Notes: generated from the sequence alone by a model not told the origin. A DNA stretch of 64,000 nt from Chryseobacterium panacisoli (GCF_008274625.1 NZ_VTRU01000001.1:434001-498000); one strand, 5' to 3'. Positions 10,025 to 19,304 are shown, counted from the stretch's first letter. Translations and numbers: made by a program.

Positions 10025-10378
10025 TTATAAAGAATTTACCGCATTCTGAGCCTTCTTTGTCAGGGACTTAAAAACCAAATCATAGGAATGGTCAATCAGT
10101 TTAAAGATCAAATCTCTTTTCAAACCATCTGTTGTTACAGAATTCCAATGGGTCTTATTCATATGATAAGCTCCTGTGATCTGAGGATACTGCTCGCGGA
10201 GCTCTGCACTCCATTCGGGATCTGTTTTTACATTAATAGATAAGGGTTGTCTTTCAAGCCCCATCAGTAAAAACATTTTGGTGTCTACTTTCAATACAAG
10301 GGTCTCATTATCAAACGGAAAGCTTTCCGTAACTCCTTTTTTCGCAAGACAATAATCTAAAATTTCGTTGGCATCCAT
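10025..10378 (-). CDS. MmcQ/YjbR family protein
   Basis: A 117-residue protein with the MmcQ/YjbR double-wing fold sequence: CLAKKGVTESFPFDNETLVLKVDTKMFLLM at the N-terminus and GAYHMNKTHWNSVTTDG in the middle. Family members are small cytoplasmic proteins, sometimes called DNA-binding, with no settled role. Length is typical. It is divergent from the reductase gene at 10498, separated by 119 bases containing direct repeats of AGTAATGA. The family is certain, the function open. Confidence 0.88.
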   Translation of the reverse strand: MDANEILDYCLAKKGVTESFPFDNETLVLKVDTKMFLLMGLERQPLSINVKTDPEWSAELREQYPQITGAYHMNKTHWNSVTTDGLKRDLIFKLIDHSYDLVFKSLTKKAQNAVNSL

Positions 10379-10497
10379 ATCAGATATAAGTAATGAGTGA
10401 TCAGTAATTAGTAATGATTAAATGATATAATTCTTTAATCTTTAGTTCAAATTTAGTAAATTTAAGAAAGAAATAATTTCACAAAATCACAATTATT

Positions 10498-11154
10498 ATG
10501 AAAGCTCTGGTAATAGGTGCTACAGGCGCCACGGGAAAAGACCTTGTTAATCAGCTATTGAATGACAAAGAGTTTGATGAAGTAGATATTTTTGTTAGAA
10601 AGCCGGTTGATATTCAGGATGAAAAGCTTAAAGTTCATATTGTGAATTTTGAAAAACCTGAAGAATGGAAAGATATGGTGAATGGAGATGTGGCATTTTC
10701 GTGTCTGGGAACCACTTTAAAGGATGCAGGAAGTAAGGAAGCCCAGAAGAAAGTAGACTTTTATTATCAGTTTGAATTTGCAAAAGCTGCAAAAGATAAT
10801 GATGTGGAAGATTATATCCTGGTATCGGCCTATGGTGCCAATCCGAAATCCAAAATTTTCTATTCCAAAATGAAAGGTGAGCTGGAAGAAGCAGTAAAGC
10901 AGCTGCATTTCAATAAGATCACTATTTTCAAACCGGGAATGCTTGAACGAACCAATTCTGAAAGAACCGGAGAAGTTCTTGGCAGCAGGATTATAAAGTT
11001 TGCCAATAAACTTGGGTTATTGGAAAGCCAAAAACCGCTCCCCACCAATATTCTGGCAAAAGCAATGATCAAATCTTCAAAAATAAAAAGCAACGGGTAC
11101 TCCAGTATAAAGCTTGGAAATATTTTCTGTTTTGCGGAAAAGACTAATGAATAA
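10498..11154 (+). CDS. NAD(P)-binding oxidoreductase, TIP30/SDR-like
   Basis: A 218-residue Rossmann protein. MKALVIGATGATGKDLVNQLL is the dinucleotide-binding start (GATGATG, residues 7-13), AFSCLGTTLKDAGS follows, and ILVSAYGANPKSKIFYSKMKGELE contains a Tyr-x3-Lys-like pair. This is typical of the atypical short-chain dehydrogenases related to TIP30/HTATIP2 and the NAD(P)H-binding (NmrA-like) group. Substrate unknown; some members have regulatory rather than catalytic roles. It is monocistronic in appearance. Confidence 0.82.
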   Translation: MKALVIGATGATGKDLVNQLLNDKEFDEVDIFVRKPVDIQDEKLKVHIVNFEKPEEWKDMVNGDVAFSCLGTTLKDAGSKEAQKKVDFYYQFEFAKAAKDNDVEDYILVSAYGANPKSKIFYSKMKGELEEAVKQLHFNKITIFKPGMLERTNSERTGEVLGSRIIKFANKLGLLESQKPLPTNILAKAMIKSSKIKSNGYSSIKLGNIFCFAEKTNE

Positions 11155-11159
11155 TTAAA

Positions 11160-11248
11160 AAATTAAAGGTACTTGATTAGGGGTAATGCGGTTTGACTTT
11201 GCTATTAATCTCCTAAAACCTAAGCCCTAACTCCTGCTACCTATTACA
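11160..11248. repeat. intergenic repeat remnant (ACCTAAGCCCTAACTCCTGCTACCTA)
   Basis: The gap between convergent genes carries a CCTAAAACCTAAGCCCTAA...CTGCTACCTATTAC stretch. It resembles, in the other orientation, the segment between etfB and etfA (60015-60105), so it is probably a decayed dispersed repeat. Confidence 0.35.
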
Positions 11249-11251
11249 AAA

Positions 11252-11767
11252 TTACTTTGTGGTTTTACTTCCCATTTTTTGCCCCAGCTTTTCATATTCA
11301 ATATCATTAGGTTCCCAAAGTTCTATTTTGTTTCCTTCTATATCCATAATATGGACAAATTTCCCGTATTCATAGGTCTCCATCTTATCAACAACGGTTA
11401 CATTTTCTTTTTTAAGCTGCTCGATCAGTTTTTCAAGATTTTCAACTCTGTAATTGATCATAAAGTCTTTTTCAGAAGGCTGAAAATATTTTGTTTTTTC
11501 ACTGAAAGGACTCCATTGGCTAAATCCTTTTTTAGACTGATCTGCTCCCTGATACCACTCGAATACAGCTCCGTATTCATTGGTCGCAAGCCCCAGATGG
11601 CTTTCATACCATTCTCTCATCTTTTTAGGATCTTTACATTTAAAAAAGATTCCGCCGATACCGGTTACTCTTTTCGTTTCATCAGATTTATTTTCTGTAA
11701 CGGCTTTAAAAGCAAATCCTGACATAAAGGCAGCCAGAATAGAAAGGGTAAAAATTATTTTTTTCAT
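11252..11767 (-). CDS. exported VOC (glyoxalase/dioxygenase-fold) protein
   Basis: A 171-residue protein with an N-terminal export signal (MKKIIFTLSILAAFMSGFAFKA) followed by one vicinal-oxygen-chelate domain: GIGGIFFKCKDPKKMREWYESHLGL, ending VHIMDIEGNKIELWEPND. The C-terminal metal-ligand Glu (IELWEP) is present; other ligands are less clear. Most VOC proteins are cytoplasmic, so the export signal is the odd feature. It is on the same strand as the glutathione peroxidase gene but a terminator separates them. Substrate unknown. Confidence 0.82.
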   Translation of the reverse strand: MKKIIFTLSILAAFMSGFAFKAVTENKSDETKRVTGIGGIFFKCKDPKKMREWYESHLGLATNEYGAVFEWYQGADQSKKGFSQWSPFSEKTKYFQPSEKDFMINYRVENLEKLIEQLKKENVTVVDKMETYEYGKFVHIMDIEGNKIELWEPNDIEYEKLGQKMGSKTTK

Positions 11768-11796
11768 AAGAAATCATTGTTTGTTTGTAAAAATAA

Positions 11797-11822
11797 AAAA
11801 AGTGGATGTAAACACCCACTTG
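11797..11822 (-). terminator. terminator after the glutathione peroxidase gene
   Basis: On the minus strand AAGTGGGTGT-TT-ACATCCACTT (one G-T wobble) is followed by a T-run. It lies 23 bases beyond the peroxidase stop. Confidence 0.8.
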
Positions 11823-11844
11823 TAAAAATATACTTTTTTTCTTT

Positions 11845-12420
11845 TTATTTCAGATATTTTGTAATCGCCTCATCAGTAGGCTTTGTAGTACTTACAAAAG
11901 AATCAATCAGCTTTCCGTTTTCATCAACCAGGAATTTGGTAAAGTTCCAAAGAATGGTTGTGTTTTTTACTCCGTTTAATTCCTGTTCTGTTAAATACTT
12001 GAAGATGGGAGCGGTATCATCTCCTTTCACAGAGACTTTAGCGGCCAAAGGGAATGTCACTCCGTAATTTTTCTGGCAGAAAGCGCCAATTTCGGTATTG
12101 GTTCCAGGCTCCTGTCCTCCAAAATTATTGGCAGGAAACCCTACTACAACCAGTTTATCTTTATATTCCTCATATACTTTCTCAAGATCAGCATACTGAG
12201 GTGTAAATCCACATTCTGAAGCGGTATTGACAATAAGGATTTTCTTTCCTTTGAAATCTGCAAAATTGATTTCTTTCCCGTCAAGACTTTCTACTTTGAA
12301 GTCATATATTGTTTTTCCCATAAGTTCAATGGTTTTGGCTTTAGAAATTTCATTTTTTTGATTGGTGCAGCTTTGCAGGAATGCTATACAAGAAAGCAGC
12401 AGTAAAAAAATATTTTTCAT
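11845..12420 (-). CDS. glutathione peroxidase family protein, lipoprotein form
   Basis: A 191-residue thiol peroxidase. The catalytic Cys70 is in NTASECGFTPQY, the Gln103 motif is FPANNFGGQEPG (95-106), the Trp158-Asn159 motif is ILWNFTKF and a resolving-type Cys115 is in AFCQKNYG. Cys instead of Sec and the second Cys suggest a thioredoxin-linked peroxidase rather than a true glutathione enzyme. The N-terminus (MKNIFLLLLSCIAFLQSC) is a lipoprotein signal with Cys18 as the lipidation site, so it should act in the envelope. It detoxifies peroxides; the reductant is inferred. Confidence 0.92.
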   Translation of the reverse strand: MKNIFLLLLSCIAFLQSCTNQKNEISKAKTIELMGKTIYDFKVESLDGKEINFADFKGKKILIVNTASECGFTPQYADLEKVYEEYKDKLVVVGFPANNFGGQEPGTNTEIGAFCQKNYGVTFPLAAKVSVKGDDTAPIFKYLTEQELNGVKNTTILWNFTKFLVDENGKLIDSFVSTTKPTDEAITKYLK

Positions 12421-12455
12421 TTTTTATCATTTTATGCAGCCGGGCTGCAGTTGAA

Positions 12456-13118
12456 TTAAAACTTAAAAATGTTAGCCGGAAAAACTTTGTTGATTTCTAC
12501 TTTGTTCAGTAACATCACATAATCTCCGTCTTTTTTGGTACTGGAAGATTCAATTCTGAAAGGCATAATAATATTTCCTACTTTTTTATAGTCAGAATAT
12601 ATCAGCGTTTCATCTTTTTTCACTTCTTTTAAAAGCATATAAGTCTTCGTATCAAAATAATACATATTCTTATTCACATTTTTGGTAAGCTCCACCTTAT
12701 GACAGTAGATATCTCCTACTTTTTCTTTTCCAAGGTATCTGGCATCAAAACCTTTATTTTCCCAGTCAATGAAGTCGTTATCAAAACTTTCCGGTACATA
12801 TTCAGGGTATTCCTGAAGTTTATTGGCGGCATAGTTCATTGCATATCCCTTGGTACCGTCAAAACCTTCAATGGCAGTTTCTTTCCCGCCGGTAGTAATC
12901 AATGTTTTAGTAAGATTTGGACGCTGCTGATAGATTTTTATCGGATATTCATCTTTGATTCCCAGTACTACTTTTCCCTGAAGCAATACTGAATTTAAAA
13001 GTTTCCAATTGGTTAACCCTCCGGATAATTCAATGTTTTTGTCTATAATTTCCTTTGCGGTCTGCGCAAATGTCATATGCGAAAATATCAATCCAAATAC
13101 TAATAGTAACTTCTTCAT
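12456..13118 (-). CDS. exported LolA-like / outer-membrane lipoprotein-sorting-like protein
   Basis: A 220-residue protein with a signal peptide (MKKLLLVFGLIFSHMTFAQ) and a mature part of long beta strands: IYQQRPNLTKTLITTGGKETAIEGFDGTKGYAMN, then DTKTYMLLKEVKKDETLIYSDYKKVGNIIMPFRI. This strand order and the final 'YSDYKKV..I.MPF.I' segment are typical of the LolA/LolB-like fold proteins annotated as outer membrane lipoprotein-sorting proteins. Whether it chaperones lipoproteins is unknown. It lies 35 bases upstream of the peroxidase lipoprotein on the same strand, so the two may be co-transcribed. Confidence 0.65.
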   Translation of the reverse strand: MKKLLLVFGLIFSHMTFAQTAKEIIDKNIELSGGLTNWKLLNSVLLQGKVVLGIKDEYPIKIYQQRPNLTKTLITTGGKETAIEGFDGTKGYAMNYAANKLQEYPEYVPESFDNDFIDWENKGFDARYLGKEKVGDIYCHKVELTKNVNKNMYYFDTKTYMLLKEVKKDETLIYSDYKKVGNIIMPFRIESSSTKKDGDYVMLLNKVEINKVFPANIFKF

Positions 13119-13216
13119 TAATTTTATTTATAAATTCAAATATAGGGGGATTTATATGAAATTGCAAAAAGGAGAAAGAGCGAATCTCCAAATTTGCTTT
13201 TTTGCACCAACATTTT

Positions 13217-13939
13217 TTAAATCAGCTTTCTGGCTTTTTCCAGATCTTCCGGTGTATCAATGCCTACTCCTACAAAATTGGTTTCTATCATTTTGATCTT
13301 CATTCCGTATTCAAGGTAACGGATACATTCAATTTTTTCGGATATTTCCAATGGTTTCATTTCCAGTTTTGAAAACTGCAACAGTGCTTCTTTCCTGAAC
13401 GCATATACCCCAATATGTTTAAAATAGCTTATATCATAGGAAACTTCCCTGTGAAAAGGAATTACGGAACGGCTGAAATACAGCGCAAAATTATTATTAT
13501 CTGTAATAACCTTTACATTATTCGGGTTTTCGACCTCTTCTTTTTCATGTAGCTGTATTTTTAAGGAAGCTAAAGAAATTTCCTGCTGATCATCATGTTT
13601 AAAGACTTCAATCAGCTGCTGTAAAGGTTCCAGCTTAAGGAAAGGTTCATCCCCCTGAACATTGATCACGATGTCACAGTCTATATTCTGTACAGCTTCG
13701 GCAATACGGTCGCTTCCAGTCTCGTGCTGTCCTGTCATAACGGCTTTTCCACCATTTTTCACGATTTCCTCCAAAATAATTTCAGAGTCTGTTGCTACGA
13801 ATACTTCATCGAACAGCCCGGTTTCCACTACGTTCTGATAAGTGGTGGTGATAACGGTTTTTTCTCCTAAAATCTGCATTAGTTTCCCTGGAAAGCGGCT
13901 TGCTTCGTAACGTGCAGGGATGACAGCGATTATTTTCAT
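13217..13939 (-). CDS. kdsB: 3-deoxy-manno-octulosonate cytidylyltransferase
   Basis: Activates Kdo with CTP to CMP-Kdo for lipopolysaccharide inner-core synthesis, in the cytoplasm. At 240 residues it has the usual length. Family motifs are [20 protein letters not shown] at the N-terminus (nucleotide binding), [22 protein letters not shown] (metal/substrate site) and [14 protein letters not shown] near the C-terminus. It is flanked by genes on the same strand with no visible functional link. A TACATTTG box lies about 85 bases upstream (14025-14032). Assignment is secure. Confidence 0.96.
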   Translation of the reverse strand: MKIIAVIPARYEASRFPGKLMQILGEKTVITTTYQNVVETGLFDEVFVATDSEIILEEIVKNGGKAVMTGQHETGSDRIAEAVQNIDCDIVINVQGDEPFLKLEPLQQLIEVFKHDDQQEISLASLKIQLHEKEEVENPNNVKVITDNNNFALYFSRSVIPFHREVSYDISYFKHIGVYAFRKEALLQFSKLEMKPLEISEKIECIRYLEYGMKIKMIETNFVGVGIDTPEDLEKARKLI

Positions 13940-14077
13940 TCAGTAAAAATTAGTAATTTTCTTTAATTCAACAGGTTTCATTTCAGCATTTTCAAAAGCT
14001 GTAATATTCCTTTTATATTGAGACCAAATGTAGTGAAAAGTATCTTATTTACTCTACAAAACAGAGATTTCGGCAGC

Positions 14078-15064
14078 TTAAAAAGAGAGTTTTACACCTA
14101 CCATATTATACTCCCATTGGCGGGATGCTGTAAAATTGAGATTATATTTTGTTTTTCCGATGGTTCCCTCTGATGAAGTATACCGGCTTTTTGATATTGT
14201 TTTTCCAATAAAATATCCCATTAATAGTGCCAGCGGATAGTCTGAAGCCCAGTGTACCTTACTTTGCATCATCTGAAAGCATAAAGCTCCTGCTAAGGTG
14301 TATCCTACCGGTTTTATCCATACTGCATCCGGATAATTATCTGCAATCACGGTAATTCCGGCCATAAAGGTTGTTAAGTGTCCGGACGGCATTGCATCAT
14401 AATTCGAGGTATTCTTGCTGAATGCTGAAAAGCTTGGAAAAGGATTCCATGCCCCTCCGTTATTTCCGTTGATCTCTGCAATAAAAGGGCTTTCTCTTCC
14501 GGTAATTCTTTTAATGGTTTGGGTGAAAACTCCGGAAAGAATTAAACTTTCCATCAAACCACTGGCTGTAGCCTGTGCCCTGTAATCATTTTTAATCAAA
14601 CCATACGTTCCAAAACCAATGCCCAGTAAGACCAGTGTGGAACCGTTTCCTATCAGATATAAGGTAGAGCCAATATCTTTCGGAATTTTAAAAACACCTC
14701 CTATTTTGTTGTAGTTATTATCTTTATCCATTCCCCATCTTTCTCCCAACTCTCTGGAATTGTCAATCAGTTTCTGATCAAATGGCAAGAGAATCAGAGT
14801 AGCTGCAACGGCCCCTCCAAGATAATAAGCATGATCTTTGGCAACAAAATCTTTATTTGTATTGATAAAGTTTCTGGGTAATTTCGTTACAAAATCCAAT
14901 AATTTGGGCTTGGGGTAAGTTCTGACAGAACCGTCTTTCAAAGTGTAAGTCTGTACTTTTGAAAGCTCAGATTCCTTGGGCAGTTCTTTTATTTTCAGTG
15001 TGTCAACCTCTTGTGAGCATACCAGTATTGAAACTGGTAAGAGTAGAAATCTCAGTTTTTTCAT
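14078..15064 (-). CDS. PAP2-superfamily membrane phosphatase
   Basis: A 328-residue protein with a signal-like N-terminus and several membrane segments. The three PAP2 phosphatase motifs are visible in order: KRITGRESPF (motif 1, Lys-x6-Arg-like), DAMPSGHLTT (motif 2, PSGH with the catalytic-pair His) and SKVHWASDYPLALLMGYFIG (motif 3, with the nucleophile His). Such enzymes dephosphorylate lipid phosphates such as undecaprenyl-PP, phosphatidate or lipid A at the periplasmic face. The exact substrate is unknown. The long N-terminal extension before the PAP2 core and a strand-like C-terminus suggest an outer-membrane-associated type. A consensus promoter lies upstream. Confidence 0.87.
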   Translation of the reverse strand: MKKLRFLLLPVSILVCSQEVDTLKIKELPKESELSKVQTYTLKDGSVRTYPKPKLLDFVTKLPRNFINTNKDFVAKDHAYYLGGAVAATLILLPFDQKLIDNSRELGERWGMDKDNNYNKIGGVFKIPKDIGSTLYLIGNGSTLVLLGIGFGTYGLIKNDYRAQATASGLMESLILSGVFTQTIKRITGRESPFIAEINGNNGGAWNPFPSFSAFSKNTSNYDAMPSGHLTTFMAGITVIADNYPDAVWIKPVGYTLAGALCFQMMQSKVHWASDYPLALLMGYFIGKTISKSRYTSSEGTIGKTKYNLNFTASRQWEYNMVGVKLSF

Positions 15065-15107
15065 CGTACAATTTTCGACTTTATTATATTCAGGTGTGTA
15101 AAAGTCT

Positions 15108-15138
15108 CAAAGGTAATTCCTAGATGAGTGTTGTACAA
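15108..15138 (-). promoter_or_regulatory. consensus promoter for the PAP2 gene
   Basis: Minus-strand TTG (15136-15138), 20-base spacer, TACCTTTG (15108-15115). It fits the Bacteroidetes consensus, about 43 bases before the ATG. Confidence 0.75.
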
Positions 15139-15224
15139 TGTGGCTGCCTAACTTTTAATATTTATTTAATTTTTTAAACTAATGTAATATATCATTTTCG
15201 AGGAAGCTTCATGTTGCATTTAAA

Positions 15225-15301
15225 AAGCTTCGACTCTGCTCAGCCTGACACGATTAATATATATTTGATTTTAATAATGTCATGCCGGACAGAGTCGAAG
15301 C
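15225..15301. repeat. intergenic inverted repeat with GCTTCGACTCTG arms
   Basis: Arms begin GCTTCGACTCTG...CTGACA (from 15227) and end TGTCATGCC...CAGAGTCGAAGC (15278-15301), about 24 bases each with four mismatches. They are separated by an A/T-rich 27-base spacer. This looks like a mobile or dispersed palindromic element between the aminotransferase end and the PAP2 promoter. Confidence 0.7.
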
Positions 15302-15320
15302 ATATATTTTTATGTAAAGG

Positions 15321-16574
15321 TTACTTTAAATTGTTCAAAGCACTTTCCAGTTTTGGAAGCATTACTTTGATCTCATCTGTAGCCAATCCTCCTACAGAAG
15401 CACGGAACCAAGGTTCAGATTTGTCTTCTCCGAAGGCTGAGAATGGTACTAAAGCCACTCCCGCTTCATTGATCAGGTAAAATACCAGGTCTGAAGAGTT
15501 CTCAATCACAGCCCCATCCGGTTTCGTTTTTCCGATATAGTCTAGTTTAATAGTAAGGTAAAGCGCTCCCATTGGTTCAATACTGTCAACAGTAAGTCCT
15601 TTCGCTTTTAAATCCTGAACTCCGTTGTGAAGAACTTTTAAGCTTTCTTCAAGTTTAGCTTTAAAATCGTCAACGAAAGCATCTACATTTTCTGAATTTT
15701 CATAGAATTTAGCGGTTGCCTCCTGCTCAGGTTTTGGTGCCCATGCTCCAACATGCGTAAGAAGCGCCTTCATTTTATCAAGAATATGAGCAGGGCCAAA
15801 TCCCCATCCTACACGTACTCCTGTTGCTGCAAGACATTTTGAAATACCGTCGATATAGATTGTATAATCTTTCATTTCAGGGAAAAGAGAAACAGGATCT
15901 ACATGTTCAGCACCAAAAGTAAGACAAGAATAGATCTGATCATACATTAAGTATAACGGTTTTTCGTCTGCCCCTCTTTTTTTGTTTTCAGCGATTACCA
16001 ATTCACAGATTTCTGAAAGCTGCTCTTTTGTAAACATTGTTCCTGTAGGGTTCAATGGTGAGCAAAGTGCTAATAATACAGCTCCATCCAGGTGAGGTCT
16101 TAGATCATCTGCTGTCGGAAGAAAGTTAGTTTCAGGTTTTGTTTTTACTTCTACAGCATTGGCAGAAGTAAGGTAAGCATAGTGATTGTTGTTCCATGAT
16201 GGTGTAGGATAAACTACTTTATCTCCTTCGTCTACGATGGTTTTGTATACCGCATAGATCAAAGGTCTTGATCCTGCAGTGATCAGAATATCCTCTGGAG
16301 AATAATCCAGGTTCCATCTTTTTTTAAGGTCTTTGGAAACTTCTTTTCTTAAAGATAAAAGTCCGTTTGCAGGCGGATAATTCGTCAGATTATTCTGATA
16401 TGCTTTCTGAATTTCCTCCTTCAGCAATGCCGGGATAGGATAGATATTAGAATTCAGATCACCAATAGTAAGATTGGCAATTTCCGCTCCTTTTGCTTTT
16501 AGGTCATTTACTTCGTTACCAATTTTTACAATTTCAGAACCGATCAGGTTCGCTGCTAATTTTGAAACTTTCAC
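15321..16574 (-). CDS. PLP-dependent class I/II aminotransferase
   Basis: A 417-residue fold-type I enzyme. ILITAGSRPLIYAVYKTI is the cofactor-phosphate loop, CSPLNPTG contains the conserved Asn, LMYDQIYSCLTF the PLP-ring Asp, YIDGISKCLAATGVRVGW the Schiff-base Lys and WFRASVGG the carboxylate-binding Arg. It transfers amino groups between an amino acid and a 2-oxo acid; the substrate (aspartate-like is possible) cannot be read from sequence. The start codon is GTG. It is 22 bases downstream of a lipoprotein gene on the same strand. Confidence 0.92.
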   Translation of the reverse strand: MKVSKLAANLIGSEIVKIGNEVNDLKAKGAEIANLTIGDLNSNIYPIPALLKEEIQKAYQNNLTNYPPANGLLSLRKEVSKDLKKRWNLDYSPEDILITAGSRPLIYAVYKTIVDEGDKVVYPTPSWNNNHYAYLTSANAVEVKTKPETNFLPTADDLRPHLDGAVLLALCSPLNPTGTMFTKEQLSEICELVIAENKKRGADEKPLYLMYDQIYSCLTFGAEHVDPVSLFPEMKDYTIYIDGISKCLAATGVRVGWGFGPAHILDKMKALLTHVGAWAPKPEQEATAKFYENSENVDAFVDDFKAKLEESLKVLHNGVQDLKAKGLTVDSIEPMGALYLTIKLDYIGKTKPDGAVIENSSDLVFYLINEAGVALVPFSAFGEDKSEPWFRASVGGLATDEIKVMLPKLESALNNLK

Positions 16575-16596
16575 TTTTTCTTATTTTAAATTTATA

Positions 16597-17508
16597 TTAT
16601 CGTTCTCCATTGATCTTCTCATCTATCTGATCTACGGGCATTTGCGCATCAAAAAGAAGGATTATTTCTTTTGCTTTTTTTGCTGTACCGGAATTTGGAT
16701 ATTTTTTGATAATCCTGTTGAATTCCGCTCTGTTTTCATCGTTTAGTTTTCCTGTTCCTTTGTCGTGATCTCTTTCATAAGTAGGAGTATTATCCATTCC
16801 TAAAAGATAATCAGACAGATAGTATTGATAATCCTGTTTTACCCTCTTTATCAGCTTGCTGTCAGGATATTTGTTCATAAAATTTTCCCAGAATATCAGT
16901 CTGTCACCCAATTGTTCCCAGGTAATCATCAATCCTGCATCTGCTGCATAATTGGTTTCACTTTCTTTATCAGTTTGTGAAATATAGACATCATAATCCT
17001 GAGTCACTTTATTCTTAAAAAGAGAAGAATAATATCCGGGAACAGTCCATATTTCGGTCATTCCTTCCCCTACTTCCCTGAATTCAAGATTTGCTTTCTT
17101 GAGTTCTGAGGCTATTTTTTTAACGTTATCCGGAAGATTATACTGATCCTTATCGTAATTATAATAATTCACGTATTTATCTAAAACATCAGCATGGAGG
17201 CCCATCAGACATTCTGTATACTTTCCTCTTATTTTTAAATAATCTTCGTATACTTTGTCATTCTGTTCCGGACTGTTTCCAGCCAGTTCTTTTTCGATTT
17301 TTGTCTGGTACCACTGAAGGGATGTGATGTGATCCTCAGTTTTATAAGAGGGAGAACATGCTGTATCTATCGGTTTGTACTGATCTTCTTTGGTTCCTGT
17401 TACCGCAATCGTGTCATTTTTCGGTTTTGTATCTGAAACTGCAGTTTCCTTTTTACAGGAAACTACGGCTGCAGACAGTAAGCATACTGCTATTATTTTT
17501 TTGATCAT
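16597..17508 (-). CDS. lipoprotein with TPR-like C-terminus, unknown function
   Basis: A 303-residue lipoprotein: MIKKIIAVCLLSAAVVSC places the lipid Cys at 18, followed by a Lys/Thr/Asp-rich linker. The body is helical. The C-terminal part contains two 'YPDSKLIKRVKQDY' and 'YPNSGTAKKAKEI' segments, the spacing of tetratricopeptide-like helical hairpins. I do not recognise the family. It sits between phosphosugar mutase (16 bases upstream) and the aminotransferase (22 bases downstream), so the three are likely one transcript. Function unknown. Confidence 0.65.
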   Translation of the reverse strand: MIKKIIAVCLLSAAVVSCKKETAVSDTKPKNDTIAVTGTKEDQYKPIDTACSPSYKTEDHITSLQWYQTKIEKELAGNSPEQNDKVYEDYLKIRGKYTECLMGLHADVLDKYVNYYNYDKDQYNLPDNVKKIASELKKANLEFREVGEGMTEIWTVPGYYSSLFKNKVTQDYDVYISQTDKESETNYAADAGLMITWEQLGDRLIFWENFMNKYPDSKLIKRVKQDYQYYLSDYLLGMDNTPTYERDHDKGTGKLNDENRAEFNRIIKKYPNSGTAKKAKEIILLFDAQMPVDQIDEKINGER

Positions 17509-17524
17509 CAGCTGTTTAAGATAA

Positions 17525-19240
17525 TTAATCCAGATTCAAATCTGTTTTAACAGCTCCAATTTTAGCTTCCAATGATTGTAATTTATCTTTGAAATCTGCT
17601 TCTGAAGTAACAGAATCTTTTACAGAAACATAAAACTTAATTTTAGGTTCTGTTCCTGAAGGTCTTACGCAAACTTTTGTTCCATCCTGTGTGTAATAGA
17701 TCAATACGTTAGACTTTGGAATATCATTCATTACTTTTTTCTCGTTGGTAGAAATGGTAAGCCTTGTTTGTTCTTTGAAATCCTTGACTTCTTCCACTAA
17801 TGATCCCGCCAGTTCTTTTGGAGGATTTTCACGGAAGTTTTTCATCATATTTTCAATCTCTTCAGCGCCTTCTTTTCCTTTTCTTACAATGTTGATTAAT
17901 CCTTCATAATACATTCCAAGATCTTCATAAATCTCGATCATGTACTGATACATTGTTTTTCCGTTGGCTTTACACCATGCAGCAATTTCGCAGGCTACAA
18001 GAATACTTCCACAAGAGTCTTTGTCACGAACGAAATCTCCGGTCATAAATCCGAAACTTTCTTCACCACCGCATACAAATTTCTGTGTTCCTTCTGCTTC
18101 ACGGATCATTTTTCCGATCCATTTGAATCCGGTAAGACCTACTTTACACTCAACTCCGAATTTTTGAGCAATATCAAAGAAGATATCTGAAGTTACAATC
18201 GTAGAACCTATAAATTCTTTTCCTGTAATTCTTCCCTGTTTTCTCCATTCATTCAGAATGTAATATGTAAGGATGGTATTGGTTTGGTTACCGTTCAGTA
18301 ATTGCATTTCACCCTCAAGGTTTCTTACTGCAATACCTAATCTATCCCCATCCGGATCTGTTCCGATAACGATATCAGCATTGGTAATTCTTGCCAGATC
18401 CATTGCCATTTCCAATGCTGCAGGCTCTTCCGGGTTTGGAGAGTCTACAGTAGGGAAATTTCCGCTTGGGATCATTTGTTCTCTCACAAGATCTATTTTT
18501 TTGAATCCTGCTTTTTCTAACGCTTTAGGAATCGTAGTATAGGTAGTTCCGTGGATAGAGGTGAAAACTATATTTAAATTTTCTTTTCCAACATTCTGAT
18601 AGGTAGAGTTTTCAATACAGGCATCGATATATACATCATCCTGCTCCTCTCCGATCCACTCGATCAGATCATCATTTCCGTTAAATTTAATTTCTTCAAA
18701 TTTTACAGAATATACTTCGTTGATAATGGCTTCATCATTAGGCGGAACAATCTGTGCTCCGTCATTCCAGTATACCTTGTAACCATTATATTCCGGCGGG
18801 TTGTGAGAAGCTGTCAGTACAATTCCTCCGTTACATTTTTTATCACGAACGGTGAAAGAAAGTTCAGGAGTGGGTCTGTGATCTTTGAAAAGCAATACCT
18901 TAATTCCGTTTGCCGTTAAAACATCTGCTACCAGTTTTCCGAATTCTTTTGAGTTATGACGAACATCATAAGCAATGGCCACTTTAATTTCTTCACCCTT
19001 GAACTGTTGCAGCATATAATTTGCCAGTCCCTGAGTAGCCTGTCCCAATGTATATTTATTCAAGCGGTTGGTTCCTACTCCCATTATTCCACGCATTCCT
19101 CCTGTACCGAATTCCAGTTCTCTGTAGAAAGAATCTTCCAGATCGGGGGAATTGCTGTCGATCAAAGCCTGTACAGCATCTCTCGTTTCTTTATCGAAGG
19201 TATCACTTAACCAAAGTTTCGCTTTTTCTAGTGTATTCAT
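17525..19240 (-). CDS. phosphosugar mutase (phosphoglucomutase/phosphomannomutase family)
   Basis: A 571-residue alpha-D-phosphohexomutase. The catalytic phosphoserine is Ser145 in TASHNP (143-148), the metal loop is DPDGDR (295-300), the sugar-binding loop is GEESFGFMTGD and the phosphate-binding loop is RPSGTEPKIKFYV near the C-terminus. It interconverts hexose-1- and hexose-6-phosphates. Length and sequence fit the long phosphoglucomutase/PGM2-like group common in Bacteroidetes. It feeds glycogen or envelope sugar synthesis. It probably heads a transcript running through the lipoprotein to the aminotransferase. Confidence 0.94.
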   Translation of the reverse strand: MNTLEKAKLWLSDTFDKETRDAVQALIDSNSPDLEDSFYRELEFGTGGMRGIMGVGTNRLNKYTLGQATQGLANYMLQQFKGEEIKVAIAYDVRHNSKEFGKLVADVLTANGIKVLLFKDHRPTPELSFTVRDKKCNGGIVLTASHNPPEYNGYKVYWNDGAQIVPPNDEAIINEVYSVKFEEIKFNGNDDLIEWIGEEQDDVYIDACIENSTYQNVGKENLNIVFTSIHGTTYTTIPKALEKAGFKKIDLVREQMIPSGNFPTVDSPNPEEPAALEMAMDLARITNADIVIGTDPDGDRLGIAVRNLEGEMQLLNGNQTNTILTYYILNEWRKQGRITGKEFIGSTIVTSDIFFDIAQKFGVECKVGLTGFKWIGKMIREAEGTQKFVCGGEESFGFMTGDFVRDKDSCGSILVACEIAAWCKANGKTMYQYMIEIYEDLGMYYEGLINIVRKGKEGAEEIENMMKNFRENPPKELAGSLVEEVKDFKEQTRLTISTNEKKVMNDIPKSNVLIYYTQDGTKVCVRPSGTEPKIKFYVSVKDSVTSEADFKDKLQSLEAKIGAVKTDLNLD

Positions 19241-19304
19241 ATTTGTATTGTTGTTCTTTTATAGTTTGTAAAGTTCCTAGTTTCTAGTTTAAATAATGCT
19301 GTTT

